A stretch of DNA of 64,000 bases from Axinella damicornis. Taxonomy: Eukaryota > Porifera > Demospongiae > Axinellida > Axinellidae. A program made the translations under genes and the position numbers. Numbering within the stretch: position 1 is the first letter of the stretch; each line of letters starts with the position of its first letter. The notes beneath the pieces are model-generated. The model did not search any database, was not told the DNA's origin, and was given only the letters and a program-made list of their open reading frames with translations. This document shows, piece by piece, positions 1-15,000 of the stretch. The stretch covers positions 19,126,227-19,190,226 of the forward strand of contig OZ007509.1 in assembly GCA_963931865.1 (NCBI GenBank), given 5' to 3'.

Positions 1-3000
1 GTGTTCGGTGAAAAAAAGAACAATCAATTACCAGTTAATGAAGATAGTGGAAGAGCAAAACATAGGGAAAAGCAAGGTAGGGGGGATGATAGCATAAAAC
101 AGTTCAGTACACAACCCCTTACATATTAAGGTGGTGGGCAAGCAATGATACGCTTGACCACACAGAAATTGGAGGTGTGGTTTCTGATTCATCGCTCTTG
201 AGTGCTCCAGAAGCAGCAACACAAGCCATCAGATGCTGTGCCGCCTTTCTTCTTCCGAGGCTGTTGGGCATCCATTGACAACGTGCCGAGTTGAGTGCTA
301 CGTTATATGTACTTCGTACTGTGACAATGCCAGCTGCAAATCTCGGCTGAATACAATGCTGTTATTTCTGTACGTCTCAAACATCAGCTAAACAAAATTT
401 AGCTAAAATGGTCTTCGCAGGCAGCTCTTCCACTGGTTACTTGAGGGGCTATGTCGTCATATGGCATTGATTAAACGTCTCATCAGGGTTTCTCCATTGC
501 AACATGAACTAAACGACAGGAAAATTGACCTCGCAATAGCACTTAACTCCTATCCGGGTAATTGCGCAGCGTACTTACATAAACTGGACTAGAAATTGGG
601 GCCATCTCGATCTTGAGAAAGAACAGTAGCAGTAGCTTGCGTGCAATGGAACTGAGAGATACATTAAATTCCATCAGTGCTGAATTAAACGTTGTTTGCT
701 GCTTCAGAACATCCTGGCTTGGTACATAAGTGTCCTGTAAAAGACTGAAAACTGTAGCTCACGCACCTTGTTTCTGTTGTTGAGAAGTAGGTTGCATCCC
801 TGGGTCTTGCTGCATGGCTTGAAGATCTTGGTCAGTAGCAGACATACCTCCAGCTGCTGCCTGTATCCCTGCAGACGCCGGGAGGCCCTGGGAAGTGACC
901 TCAGTTACCATGGGCTGGGTGTGTGCAATCGGAAGACAGAGGTGTAATCACTGTAACTGCAATAACCATGCATGGAGACAAGGTAAGGATGACAGCATAA
1001 AACAGTTCAGCATATATACAACCCTAACCGTACAGATCTTTTCACATAATACATACATAATGAAAAAAGATATGTGTGTGTGTTGGGGGGGGGTTATACT
1101 GCACTGTTTTATGCTATGACCCCTCCATGCTTTTTGCCATCCTGCTATCCCCACATCTGCATTCTTGTTTACGTCACTTTTTAGCAGCAGGCGGATGCTT
1201 GAGCCGAACAAGCAGCAAATGTGTCTTCACACGCAACAGGTGTTAGTTGAGTCTTCAGTTCAAAGTCAATATTGATTTTTGCAGATGCTTACAAGTGAAG
1301 AAGACGGTGCACATATGAAGCCATAGTTTTTTAGTGGGTGGTTTCGAGCACCTTGTGAGACTTTGGAAGTTGTCAAAAAGCGTTGGGGTCGTGCACTGCT
1401 CAGTGTAAAATGGTGCTCTGTGAAAAAACCGTCAATGAAGGAGTCACACAATTTTGAACTGACTCTTGCTGTTCGGTACTTCTGCAATACATTTTGGGAG
1501 TCTTCTTGGTCAGGAAAACACTTAATTGGTACATAGTCATAAATGTTTAAAATTATAATGTTGCCTATTTTTTTGGAATATTTTTGGCATCAACATATAT
1601 TGCGTGTAGGTAACAGGTGGTGCTATAAAGTTACAACTGCGTATGGTTTAGCTTTCTGAGTCGATTCAAAGTCAGAATCATCCCCAGCACAGCTACTCAA
1701 CTTCTGGTAGAAACTGTGATAGACTGGCTGGATGAAGTCAAGCAGAGGGTGAAGCTTTTTTGTCATTGATTAGGTACGGGCTCCCCTTGGTTATATGACT
1801 GAGGTTAACAACTTTCCGTGCCTCTAATGCATTGTGAGAGTACTTGTATACTGAACTGGAAAAATATGTACACTTTTCACTTTGTGAAATGAAGAGTGCG
1901 GACTTTGTATCATGCAAGAGTCTGAAACCGCATGTCGTCAATTGCAAGTAAACACACAAAAGCAAGCAGTGAAGTGGATAGGAATTCGCTGGATAAGAGC
2001 AACTAACATTTCCAGTTCTTGTATACAAGTACTCTCATAATGCATTGGAGGCATGGAAAGTTGTTAACCTCAGCCATATAACCAAGGGGAGGCCACTGGA
2101 TATGGGCAGAGTTTCCCTTCCACACCTTCATGACAGCCCGTACCAAATCAATAGCCTCGTGGATCTAGGATTTTAGCCAGGGAAGGGGTCCCAGGGGCCG
2201 CTTCTAGATTATGAAGCACACTATTCTAGGGCATGCCCCCCATGAAATGTTTTGAAATTTGGACGTTTGCCTACAATATAGTCCCAATTATACCATATGC
2301 AGCAGCACCCTAGGCCTGGAGATGGTTCTGAGCATCTTAAGTCACAATCACAAATCTCATGAATCGTGAACCACCTACAAAAATGAAGTCAAGGTCAAAA
2401 TTCACCTACAATCCATATATATGTCCACATATGCACTGCGTCCGTCCCATGCAATTCCAACTTTTGTGCGTATGTATCCCTCGTTAACCCTTTAACAACT
2501 CAAGTTCTTCCCTCCCACTATAGGGCTGTTGTTGTCTCCCGCTAAAGCGCTCGGCAATTATCACAGCATTCTGGGGTATAAAGTTCATTCAGTGATATTT
2601 AGTTAACACAAAGTCTATGGAGTGGCACAATATGGATATGCATGACTGCACCACAGTGCAATCATGGAAGTCAGTCAGCTCAAATCTTACCATAACAATT
2701 TTCCTCTGCATGAGAACCTGCCTGACCACTGTCACAAACGTATCCTACATGGGAGAACCAGTATAACGGAAGGGAGAGCATCCCCCAAACACAACGCAAT
2801 GGCTAACAGGTACATGCGCTACGAGTCCAATCCCAGTGGAATGTCCTTTGCATATTACCATACAAGTTCCCAAACTCCCATAACTTCAAAACTAGTTGTT
2901 AGCTCCATCTGGTGTGGCATGCTCAATTCATCCCCCTCCCCGAACACACACACCCACGCACCCAACATCAAAGACACTTCTATGAAACTCTGCCTGGAAT

Positions 3001-6000
3001 CTATTGCTCAGTTGCTCCCTCCGAACTGAACAATGACAACTCAATATTTGGTTCACATGAAGTATAGCAGCCAGAACGTTTGAACCTGATTATGCCTAGG
3101 CTCTCTTTGACTTCCAGGCCATGAACATTGCCCACAAGATAGACTTAACTATGTATGCTGAAATATCAACCGTACGCATTCCAAACAGTCTTCCTGCTAT
3201 TGGTATATGTAGTACAATTTGGGAATTAATTGCATGAGTACAATTAATTCCCAAAATCGCACTCCTATCACATAGTAATAAAAATCAATTTTGCATAGAA
3301 TAATTATTTGATACAGAAGTAATTATTGCAAGTAGCCCAGTTGTTGGTGCTCCTGTCAGGCCGCGCTGCCACTCGTGGGCATTGCTGTAGTAAGCAAAAG
3401 CGGACCTTGATTGCATAGAGGGTGGAGTAGTGGGTGTGACAGCATCGCCTTTGTACATGGTTCACGTGGTATGCATTCGTCTTGTTCCACTGGTTCCCAA
3501 CCGCCTTCTGTGTTTTCGCAGACGGTCTTATCAAGAAACTCAGCAATAGAAGTACATATTGGTTGAGAGACGTAGACATGTCGCCACGGTGTACGTAATG
3601 ATTGTCAATTGTTGTAGGAAGCCCTATCTGGAACGATGTTATACACTAACTACCCTGGAATTTCAACATTCTCTCTCATGCATTCTCTGCATTGACCTGA
3701 GGAAGATCAGCAGACTGATCGAAACATTGTCATAAAAGTTCTCCTGCTGTGTGAAGTCCAACAATTGACAATCAATAGAGGTACAGCAAAATGCACTGTG
3801 ACGGTAGCTACCCTCTGCCATGACGCTTAGTTACCGTCGTAGCCCATTTTGTTGACTTTTCTGTTCGGACCTAGATACCACATAGAAAGCACTACTGCAT
3901 TAACCAATCAGCTCGTGATTAGACTTTTTTGCACTTGTACCAGTGCAAAATAGTGTAATCAGCAGCTGATGGCTGAAAGCAGTGCAGATTACACAAATAA
4001 TTGCACTCTTGCGGTAGGTGTTTTATATGGGAAATTGTTACCACTATATGATTTGACAATAAACCACATCAGTACAGGAATGATTCGGTCAGAATTCGTT
4101 CCTCATGCTATCGCACTGATCTGTGACAAGTCTGAGACAAGCCCTTCAGATAGTGAACAATTTAACTATCAATGCATGACCAGCTGGTTTGGGTGTATAC
4201 ACGTGTGCATGCAGGATTTATAGTGTGTATACAATGGCATGTGACGATATGTGTGCGTATGTATACAAAACATGCATTCAGACAGTCAGGAAGCTGTCCT
4301 CAGTTCAGATGGGTTCGGACTGAAACATTGCTGTACTGATGTGGTTTGGTACAATAGCAAGAAGACAGTTTGGAATTGCTTCCACTCTATAAGAAATCGT
4401 GTTCTCATCAAATAATGTGAGGTGATGGCTGGGCTACCTGGTCGAGGTGAATGAGTCCGGTAAACTGGTTTTTCTTGTCGTTCCAGACGAGTATGAGTGC
4501 CTTGACGGGACACTGCACCTGCTGGGCCCCAACCAACTGCACGATGGCAAACTGGAGGTGGAAATACAATCAGTGAATTACATCAGACAGGTGTCATCAA
4601 CACATTAAGATTTCTCCACAGAAGGGAGGCGAAACCTCTGAAGAGAGAAATGTCAGTCATGTGTTGGGAGAAGGTCATTGTTCTGGCGTTCATCAATAGA
4701 CTATCGTTGATTCTTGTTCGGACATGCCTGATGATGAAGGACAGCAAGATGCATTTGCATTGTCAAACCATCATGTTTTAATTGTTTTCACTGGTGAAAT
4801 TCCAAACAAGAATCAATGATAGTCTGTCAGTCGTGTGCTGCACTAACGTGAACATCATGTACATGCATGTGCGCAGAACTTTGAACTTTAGTTGATCAGC
4901 AGACCGTGAAAAACAAGGTCATCACCATGAGAGTTGAGAGGTCTACTGCTCTGCATGGCATGAAATAGTCTTCTTCACAAGTTCACTTGGGAATCCACTG
5001 ACCTCCTTCAAGATGTTCCTATAATCCTTGATTTTTCTTGTTTTCTGTTTCTGTACCTACTAGAGCTGCAACGATATTGTGTTTTGCTGTATTGATATAA
5101 TATTGCACCTGATGTATCACGATATATTGACGTATTGCGATACATCGACATAATTATGTTAAGCTGAAGGACAGGTCAGAGTGAGGAACGTATGAAAGAG
5201 GTCGTTACTGTCATTACAACTTCAGGTTTACTTATAGCAAACAAACAAGTGATGCAGTTTTGGATGGGTATTGAAATTTTAAAGTCAATATAATGCGATA
5301 TATCACGATATTTCGATATAACAATACTGTAATACATGTAGGATGTATTGATATCATATTGTGACTGTCAGTATTGCGATATATCTATATGCCGATATAT
5401 TGTTGCAGCTCTAGTACCTACTCACTCTATTTATTGCCCACTTCCTATGCGATATCGTACACTCTATTTATTAATTGCCCCGCTTCCTACGTGATGTCAT
5501 ACATTTGTCTCAGAGGAGGTTGGACATAGTCATATGACAAACGTACGTAAGCAAATGTATGTGGAGGTTTCTGTTAGCCTCGTTCCAAGGCCTACCCCAT
5601 ATTTTCATGTTCTTCGGTTTGCATTGACAAATGTGGAAGAGCGGCGCGGCGAAAAACGGGGAAGGCCTGGTATTATCCATCACATGCTTTATGTCAAGTG
5701 GACGTAGGGGGGATGTGGCCCAACCACAAACAAGTTTAAAACCGGCCGACAAAGTTGTGTAGATTGTCTGAGAGTCTTGACTAGCCGTGGAGCATTCGAA
5801 CCGAGCCGATTGGATGATGAACAGCCTTCAGGACCTGCTGAAACAACTACGGGCCCCGCCCCCCCTCGCGTCCACCTGACGTCACTCGTGTATTATTGTC
5901 GATGCAAACCGAAGAACAGAAAGAACGGGGTAGGCCTGGGAACGAGGCTAGGTTTCAGTATTGAAAAGTGTACATATTTTTCTAGCTATAGTCTTGATAT

Positions 6001-9000
6001 CATTCGAAAGATCTAGCAGAGTAGATTCTGTCAACCCATTCAACCCCTGGGCTGCCTATAGGGCCTCTTGAAGGAGCAAGTCGCATGGGATGGCGGAGAA
6101 GCCTCACTCCTGGTACTCCAACTGGAAGCCTGCCCAACCTGAAGCGTCTTCAAGGTACTCCTACCTTTCAAACTCCCCAACTGTAGACTCACTTCTGACT
6201 GGTTTACCTTCGGTCCCAGGCCATGTTGATGTAGAAACGAGGCTGTTGGGGCTAACTTAGGAATGTGAAACACACAATTACCGTATTTATGCTAATAAAT
6301 ACCAGGAAATGAATTTACATCGCTAGATTGGATGGACCATTGTAACAGATAGAAATTGTCGCGCAGCATTTGGAGAGAAATCGTTTGTGACTGTTGTTAT
6401 TCCAGGAAATGGGCATCGAACTGCCATGCCACGTACTGCATTTCGAGCGTTTGTGACTGTTGTGGCTGCACTATTCCAGGAACTGGGCGTCTACTGCCAT
6501 GCCATCATTGCCATGTGCTGCATTTCGAGCGTTTGTGACTGTTATTCCAGGAACATGGACATCAACTGCCTTGCCACGTGCTGGCATTCGGCGTTTGTGA
6601 CTGTTGTGACTACACTAATCCAGGAAATGGACACCCACTGCTATGCCACATGCTGCATTTCGGGCGGTGTAGCTACAGTAATTCCAAGAAATGGGCATCA
6701 TCAACCATGATGCCACGCGCTGAATTTCGAGTGAATAATGTACTTTGTAAATGTGTACTTGTGTTGCTTTTTGGCAACTTCGAAGTCTCACAAGGCGCTT
6801 GAAACCGCCCACTCAATAACTATGGCTTCATGTGCGACGCCATTTTCTTCGTATGTGCGCATGCTAGAGCAACTTTGAACTTTGAACTCAAAAATGGTGT
6901 ACTGTGTTTGGAGTGAATGCTATCAAGTATGCTGCTGTAACATCCTGTTTGCTTCATTAAATTTTGCTCTGAAGGTCTTATGCTCACAAAGTGCTTTATT
7001 CATAGGTTGTCTACACAGAGCAATGACCCTCCATGACATCACTGTTGCTATAGTAACAGGATATACCCAGTATACTGTCCTTTGAACTGTGGCTCACATG
7101 TTTGTGCTGAGCATCACTGGCAATCAAGATTTTCAGCTTGGTAAAATTCTGAGGGCTCTCCATGAAGTTAAAGGTGACTGTCCGGACAAGAGAGGGGGGC
7201 TGGAAGTTCATCATCCGAGTGATGGAATTCTGTGTAGATAAATATTACACAGTTATATTACAAAATGTGCATTGCAGTACAGCAAACCTTCATGGTATAT
7301 TTATACTGAAGTCAAAGGCAGAACAAAACGTATACTTTAGGACTAGCCGTGATTGTGATTGGTTCAAGCTTCTTTTGAGAGTTAACATTACATTAAGTAA
7401 CACAGAGTAGAACTAGAAGACTTAACCCTCTAGCACGAACGATGAATTTATATGCCTCACAATTACTTTTGTGAACAAACCTGAAGTGGGGCAGACCCTA
7501 CAAAGTTCATAGCAATTACAATAATAAAGCGGGGACCCTACAGATAGCCTTGTTCTCAGGCTCTCCCCAGCTTTTTGTGTACAGTATGCGACAAAAGCTG
7601 GGGAGGAGCCTGGGAACGAGGCAACCTACAGACACATCAGCCATTGATCTAGCCTCGTTCCCAGGCTGTTTTGGGAGGGAAAAACGGCCTGGCAACTTCC
7701 GCAAGTTCAAACTGTTTACGGACGTAACGTCACGGCAATTGCATACCTCATTCAAGCAGTGAAGTCCACGTGATACTTCTGATATTTTCACCGGCTGAGA
7801 ACGGTTCTTTCCTGCTCGTGGAAGCAACTGTTTGTGCAGGTCTGTGACGGAAGGCAAGCAGAAGACGAACGAACAAGTCGTCGTGCAGAGCACCTACACT
7901 AGCGCGATCGAGCGATCAACTATTGCAATGAATGGGCGTGACTGTGACGTTTCAACGCATTACGCAATTCGGTTTACTGTTGTCATGTGATAGCAATCTG
8001 AAATCTGATTGGGTCTTCCAACTCTCTGGCAGCGGAAATAACAGTTTGAACTCGCGGAAGTTGCCAGGCCGTTTCTCCCTCCCAAAATGGCCTGGAAACG
8101 AGGCTACCATTGATCTGAAGCTTCACCTACTGATCGAGTGTAGTCTAAGTGCTTACTTCATCGTACTGCTTTTATACTGGCAGCATAGACAAGCTTTTTA
8201 GCATGCGGTAGCATTCAAAGTGCTTATCATACGCTCAAGGCATCAATCCAGTACTTATCAGCATCAGTAGCTCACCTGCTGGAGGGCAGACATTGATGAC
8301 ACAAGAACAGGGAGAGTACCAATGTTAGCACTTGTTTAGTGATAGTCTCGGCCCCAGACCCAACCAGCACGGATCGCTTCCAGTATCACGCGCGTGATAC
8401 CAGATGCTGGGGTTGGTTTGGGCCTGGGACCCGAGACTAGCTTAGTGATATCCTGGATGCAATGATGCCCTTAGTACATCAGTCATGTGACCACAAGTTG
8501 TGATTAATGCAAGAGCTAACTGAATGAACTTACAAATATTGTCTTTGGGTAGGCATTCATGGTCATCCTCTGTGGCCAAAGCATGGGTTTACTGCAGAGA
8601 GAAAATCCAAACCATGTGGCATGGGTTCTTTAGACATCCTGTTCAAGATGGTACTCTGTTACCATGGCAACCCCAATGCTACCTCTGCCCATTCAACTGT
8701 CACATTTAAAGTGTGGTTGCTGAGCAACAGAAAACAAACAGGCCACCAGCCACTTCATGCCACTAACATAACAGCATGAGAGGAATTGCTCTGATAACAT
8801 TTATCGTACAAGCAACGTCAATGGCCAAAAACTTAAGCAGTTTCGTAAGTTCCTGCAATGGCAGAAAGAGTTAGAGAGAGTCTACATGTACTTATATGTG
8901 TGTAGTGTACTCACCAGGATGTGCAATAGGAGAGTATACGTGAAGTGTGGAATTTTTTTACACTACACAATCAAGGGGCAACCACACTCCTAGTAGCCAT

Positions 9001-12000
9001 TGCAACCCTGGTTGCGACTCACTGTTGCGCATTACAATTCGTTCCAATTAATGCATATGCCACATGGCAACCAGGTTCAGTCAATCGCTAGTACTGGCGG
9101 CCAAAGAGAAGACAAGAAATTATTACCGTGTGGCCATGCTGTCTACACCCTTCAGGTGCACCCACCCACCTCCCCTGTCCCACCCTTTCTGCTCACGCAG
9201 AACCGCTGCCAATGTCCAAAGGACATTGCTGGACGTGACATCACAAGATGAAAGTCTCATGCCGGCTGTAGCCAGCTACATCCGGAGAGTGTCAGCAGTC
9301 AAACAGGAAGCCATACCCTTCCAAATTGATTTGAAAGTGTTATGTTCGTTGCATGGCCCAGCCAGCAGCATAAAGTATGCAGGCTTCTCACCCTTGTTGC
9401 CTGACACGGTCCTAGGGTTCAACTCAGGCAAGACCTGGTCACTGTCAGAGGTCAGTGAGTTAGGACACTAAGGTTCAAGTATGAGTGGTATACCCCCATG
9501 CTGCATTAATGCATGAATAGACCCTAATGCCCTTCAAAATCAACATGGGAAACACTGTCATCCAACTGATGATGCGTCACTCACATTTCGGACACAATCT
9601 CACTCTTCGTTGTGGTAACAGTGCAATCAACCTGCCGAGTCTGGCGTATGTTGTTCTGCTACAGTTGGAATAAACAGGAACAAGAAAACATGTAATTGAC
9701 AGGATGTCACATGAATGGGTAATGTACATGAGAATAAGTTTAAACTAGAGACTGAACAGTCACTACGATGAGCCACTGAGATCCAGGGAAGAGGACTCAG
9801 CTAATGCACTGACTGCTGTATGCTAATACAGTTCAGTGTTTCATCTAGAGAAGCTTGGGAAGGAAATAAATATTACCATTCAGTTGTGTATGTGAGGGAA
9901 GTTGCACAGGCACTTTTTGGGTGTAATATCTTGTGATGGTCCATGCTCGTGGTAGCCGAGGCAGTCGTGACCTGTGAAGGGTCGGGCCCTTCTACACCCT
10001 CTTCCTGGCCAGACTCTCTGATGGAACTCTTCTACACCCTTCCTGGCTAGACTCTCTGATGGAACTCTTCTACACCCTTCCTGGCTAGACTCTCGGATGG
10101 AACTCTTCTACACCCTTCCTGGCCAGACTCTCTGATGGAACTCTTCTACACCCTTCCTGGCTAGACTCTCGGATGGAACTCTCAACTCTGATACACAATG
10201 CCACAAAATACAGTGACACTCAAAGGACCACACACAAAGATGCAGACACATTAACATCACAATAATGCATCCAAGAGGACAATATAACGCAAGGAAGGGC
10301 CGTAGACAGGATAAAAGTAAAATCGGTACAAGTCACTATACTACATGGAGTGCTATGTTTTTCAGGGAGAGGGGGTGGCTGTTTCGGGCAGGCTCTCCCT
10401 CCTCATCCCGCCTATCCCTCACCCCTCCTCTCCCTTCCCACCTCCCTCCCCCTCCCCAATTTCCCTCCCCCTCCCCTCCCCTTTCCACCTCCCTCCCCTC
10501 TTCGTCTCCTCCTCCCCAATCGCCTTCCCCCTCCCTCCCCTCTTCGTCTCCTCCTCCCCAATCGCCTTCCCCCTCCACACTTCCCCCTCCCCTCCCCTTC
10601 CCTCCCCCCCCCCCCCCCCCCCCCCATCCCTCTCCAGTGGCATAGCCAAGCCCTGGAATGTACCCAAGCAACCTTTAACCCATTAACCGATAAATTGTTT
10701 TTCTCCGGAGGTCTCTCTTAGCTTGTGGGTGCATTAAACCTACCATATTTCCCGTTCTCTCTGCTTTTCAGCCCCCAAACTCCACACACACGACCATGCA
10801 GCAATCCTCTACATATTCGTGACTCTAACCACGCCCACCCATCAAGGGGCATCCAATAGTCACGGCTCTCTGCCGACCATCGCTCGTCTAGACCGAGAAA
10901 AACGCTTCACTGCCAGAAATGGAGGCCCTACTAGGCGAGAGGACTGTTTTCTCAGCCCATTTGTGCAAAGGAGAGAAATGGCCCACCCAGCTCCAAGCAA
11001 GACCTTTTCAAGGCCAAGCCCAGAAGCAGCCATGCTACCTAGGCTCAGCGCTGAAACCCACCCACCTCCCCCTGTCCCGCCCTCTCTGCTGGCGCAGAGC
11101 CTAAGTCCCAAGGTCATTGCCGGCTGTCTGACATCACTGATGAAAGTCTCATGCCGTCTGTAGACGGCTTTATCGGTTAAAGTGTTAAGCGAATCCATGC
11201 CATCTCAGTAGCCATTCATCACAGACTACAGCCATCAAGGTCAGGGGGACTTCAGTGAGGTGGGCAGCAGCAACCTAGGTCGCTTTACTTGGCAAAAAAT
11301 TTAATTGTACATAAGTGCCACGTGCCTCCACCACTCATAAGTGCCTGGACAATTCTACGTCCTAGTTATGTTACTGCCCTTCTCCCTTTCCTTTCCCAAT
11401 AATGAAACCCTGGCTGTGTGTGCAGTGGACTTACCACTTCCGCCATTTCCATAATGCCTTTCCAGATTGGAATGGGGGGCTGGAGGATAACAGTGACGAA
11501 TCTATTTATAGCACACAACAAGAAGTACCCAGTAGAGCTTTACTAGCCTCGTTCCCAGGCCTCTACCACAGCTTTTGTCGCTTTCTGCAAGCGACAAGAG
11601 GCCTGGGAATGAGGCTAGAGCTTTACCCCGTGCACTGTTTGCAGCATAGATAATAGAACTACGTAGAAGGGATTGGAAACGCGCAAAAATTTTACGGGTA
11701 CTACGTCATTATGCTGATTGCATGCTCGTTTCGGTTCTGTGATGGCTTCGTACCAGAATGATAATGCCAACTAACCTTTTTTGGCAAAACGCCCCACCCA
11801 GTGTCAAGGTGCAAAGGAAACAGCTGTCACCACAGACCGCCTACTTGTACCAGCAGCTGTCCAAGGCTTCCAAGGGTTGAAGCGCGGAGGTGTGAAGCAG
11901 TGAATACGCGTTTTATGGTTGAATAGAGGCAAGTTGCGCTTGTGTAGTTTTATAAGACACTGTATAAGTGTAGTGCTTATGGATTGGGTGAAGTTCAACC

Positions 12001-15000
12001 TGGACTTGGTGTCTAAATGCCCTTGTAGGGTAAGTTTGGTTCATGCCACTGGAATTATTAGGCTATTGACTAAAATGTCATGTAATTTCCCTGGGAAATC
12101 ACAACTCCTTGTGTAGTTTTTTCCACAAGCTGTTTCACTGTTTGCTAAATATTCTGCATTGAGTAGGTCAGGTGCTGTTTACCATGTGCCCTTAACCACA
12201 TGATTCGTAGAATTGGGTGCAAGAAGATTCCGATGTAGGGCTTATAAATGTAATGAGCAGAAACAGCAAAAAATTGTGCATAAACCTAATGGCAGCCGCC
12301 AAAAAGGATAGTCCAGTTTTCTCATACGCATTCACTGCATTCTGTTCCTGCGCAGCTGCTGCAGACTGAACCCAGGATAACTTTGTCTACATTAAGGGAT
12401 TCACTCACTCTACCTTACAGAAGAATGGAGTGATCAATAATCCCCTTCAATGTCTTAGACTATCTGGTTGTGCAAAATTTTACGCAAACCCATGACATTG
12501 AGCAGCCGGTTACAGTCACCCATTCTCTGAAGGTAGAGTGAGTGAATCCCTTAATGTAGACGAAGTTATCCTGGGTTCAATCTGAAGGAATAGAATGCAG
12601 TGAAAGTATATGAGAAAACTAGACTACCCTTCTTGGTGGCCGCCATTAGGTTTGCTTTTTTCCGCTCATTACATAATTTTATAAGCCCTACGTCGCAATC
12701 TTCTTGAACCCATTTCTACAAATCATGTGGTTAAGGGCGCATGGTAAACAGTACCTGACCTACTCAATGCAGAATATTTAACAAACAGTGAAGCAGTTTG
12801 TGGAAAAAACTACAGAAACAGTTGTGATTTCCCAGGGAAATTACACGACATTTTAATCAATAGCCTAATAATCCCAGTGACATGAACCTAATTTATCCCA
12901 TAAGGGCATGTAAACATTAAGGCCAAGCCTATCCCCACCGAATCCATTAGTGGTGCACTTACACGAAGTCTTAAAAAACTACACAAACACAACTCACCTC
13001 AGTAAAACGTATTCATCCCATAAAAACCCGTATTCACAACTCCGCACATCCGCTCTTTGAAGCCCCAGACACTTGGACAGCTGCTACTACAAGTAGGCTG
13101 TCTGTGGTGACCGCTGTTTCCTCTGAACTTTGACACTGGGTGGGGCATTTTGCCAAAAAAGGTTAGTTGCCATTATCACGCTCGCGCGCGAAGCCATCAC
13201 AAACCGAAACGAGCATAGGACAAGGGTTACCCGTAAAATTTTTGCGCGTTTCCAATCCCTTCTACGTAGTTCTATTATCTATGTTTGCAGTAACGTTCAA
13301 TGCGTGGACTGTGTTTACCGTGTGTTTCAGGTTGCGGCCCAAAATCGGACTGTAAAACTGCAAAATATCACGTGACTTGAATCCACCAATAGAATCCAAG
13401 ATGTCATGTGACAACTTGGTGGATTCAAGTTACGTGATGCTTTGCAGTTTTGCATTCCAAGTTTGGATCATGCAAGCTACCTCAAGAACACGGTATGAAT
13501 ATCAAATAGAAGACATGCATTTGGCCTACCGTAAACAATATTGAAATTGAGGTGTGGTTTCAATTCATACAGAGAGCGAAAACCTAGCTTTTCACAGCTC
13601 TTCATACGACTCTCATTTGTAGCTGTTTTTTGTCCACCGACAGACGGACAAACTGACAGATAAAGCAATCACTCTACCCCTTGCTGCGCATGCATGTACA
13701 GGGTAATAATTTCAGTCTACATGTCTATAGCAGTAGACATAGTGTACATGTAACTGGCAATATGGAGTACCAGGAGCCCTAGTAAGATGGGTGTGCTCCC
13801 CCCAAGTACAATTACCGGTAATAGACTCTCGAGTCTCAACACTAGCATCTATATTGTAACATTATCTGCAAAGTTCTGTCATCCTTCTTAATCACTGAGT
13901 ACTGTAATTATTCGTCACTTTTATTGATTTCATTTTTAGCTGTACGAAGAGTACGTAGATTGCCAAATATTTCCGGAAACAGGGCATGTACGAATAAATA
14001 GAGGAATCGTACGAAGTGCTCAATGGTAGAAGGCCAGGAGGCACGATACGCTTGGAGCTGTTGAAGCGAGCAAAGGGGATGCCAAATGGAAGCGGAAAAA
14101 AATTATTACAGCGCTCACAGTTTTGCCACGAGGGTAAGTGTGCCAGTACAGGATGGCGATCAGAATCTTCATGGGCCTTTCCTGAGAGCTGAAAGTCGAA
14201 ACGTGCACTTGAGCAATGGCAGCCAGCCTGAGAAGTACACCTGGACAACGTAAATGGCTGTGCTGCTGTCTTTCTTTGAGAAACGCAAGGGCCCCTCACC
14301 TCCTCCGGCTCCACCGTCGCCACCATCAGCCAAGATAAAACTCAAACCGACCCGCCGTACGAATATTAGAAATTTCATTTTTAGGTGTACCAATCGATTA
14401 GAGAACGTAAATTCCCATTTTTTTTCTCGGAAATGGGGGGTGTACAAATTAATAGGGGGTACGAATTATTACGGTAGTCTTGGACTGGAAAACAAGATTA
14501 ACACAAGGTAGACATTTTAATGATACACATTTTAATGATACACAGCTCTAGTTTTCCTCACTTGGACTGTTGAGGACGGCTGCATACCAGGCATGGATGA
14601 TTGAAACTGGGGAGCTCCAGGAAGGCTTGCTATCACTAAAAGCCATACTTTCTGCATGTGGGTCTTGTGGGTTTACTAAATGGTCACCTTTCATGTGACC
14701 TTAAATGAATTAGTTTACCGATTGTTCTGGAATAATTCCTAGTGCCTACCTGCTGCATCGGCATGGCTGGTGTGGCCTGCATGGGTCTCATAGGCTGCAC
14801 CTGCTGGAATTGTGGGTTGAACTGGGCCATCATTGGCTGCCCTCTGACTGCCATAGCCATTCTCTGCTGCTGCTGCGGAAGCTGCTGAAGCTGCTGAAGC
14901 TGCTGAAGCTGCTGAAGCTGCTGCTGCTGCTGAAGCTGCTGCTGCTGCAGAAGCTGCTGCTGCTGAAGCTGCTGCTGCTGAAGCTGCTGCTGCGGAAGCT

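Larger units (their letters stand above)
915..4437. other. Gene A intronic stretch
   Basis: Contains two inverted copies of the CATAAAACAGT repeat (985-1160), foldbacks at 1771 and 3597, a palindrome at 3214-3257 and a lone TTAACCCTTTAACAACTC end at 2484. An additional ACID-tail exon would be expected here but was not identified. Confidence 0.5.
11517..13690. repeat. Older dispersed repeat, interrupted twice
   Basis: Segments 11517-11543, 11626-11646 and 13293-13690 align in order with 52268-52460 and more loosely with 58879-59110. Shared blocks include TTGGCCTACCGTAAAC, GAGGTGTGGTTT and CTTTTCACAGCTC. The hairpin at 11544 and the long inverted repeat at 11647 account for the interruptions. 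Confidence 0.7.

Noticed and set aside
127..745. Possible tRNA-derived SINE (the 48-kb copy has a box-B-like GGTTCGAGTTCC)
   Set aside because: The copy at 48975-49709 has inverted ends (GGTGGCGGGCAAG and CTTGCCCGCCACC), so it is a DNA element; no cloverleaf could be folded.
3304..3579. Possible extra exon of gene A (IAEFLDKTVCENTEGG frame)
   Set aside because: No MED25-like sequence and no phase-compatible pair of splice sites that I could defend.
10265..10721. Pro/Ser-rich and Gly-rich frames on both strands
   Set aside because: Low-complexity C-rich tract; no conserved start or domain.
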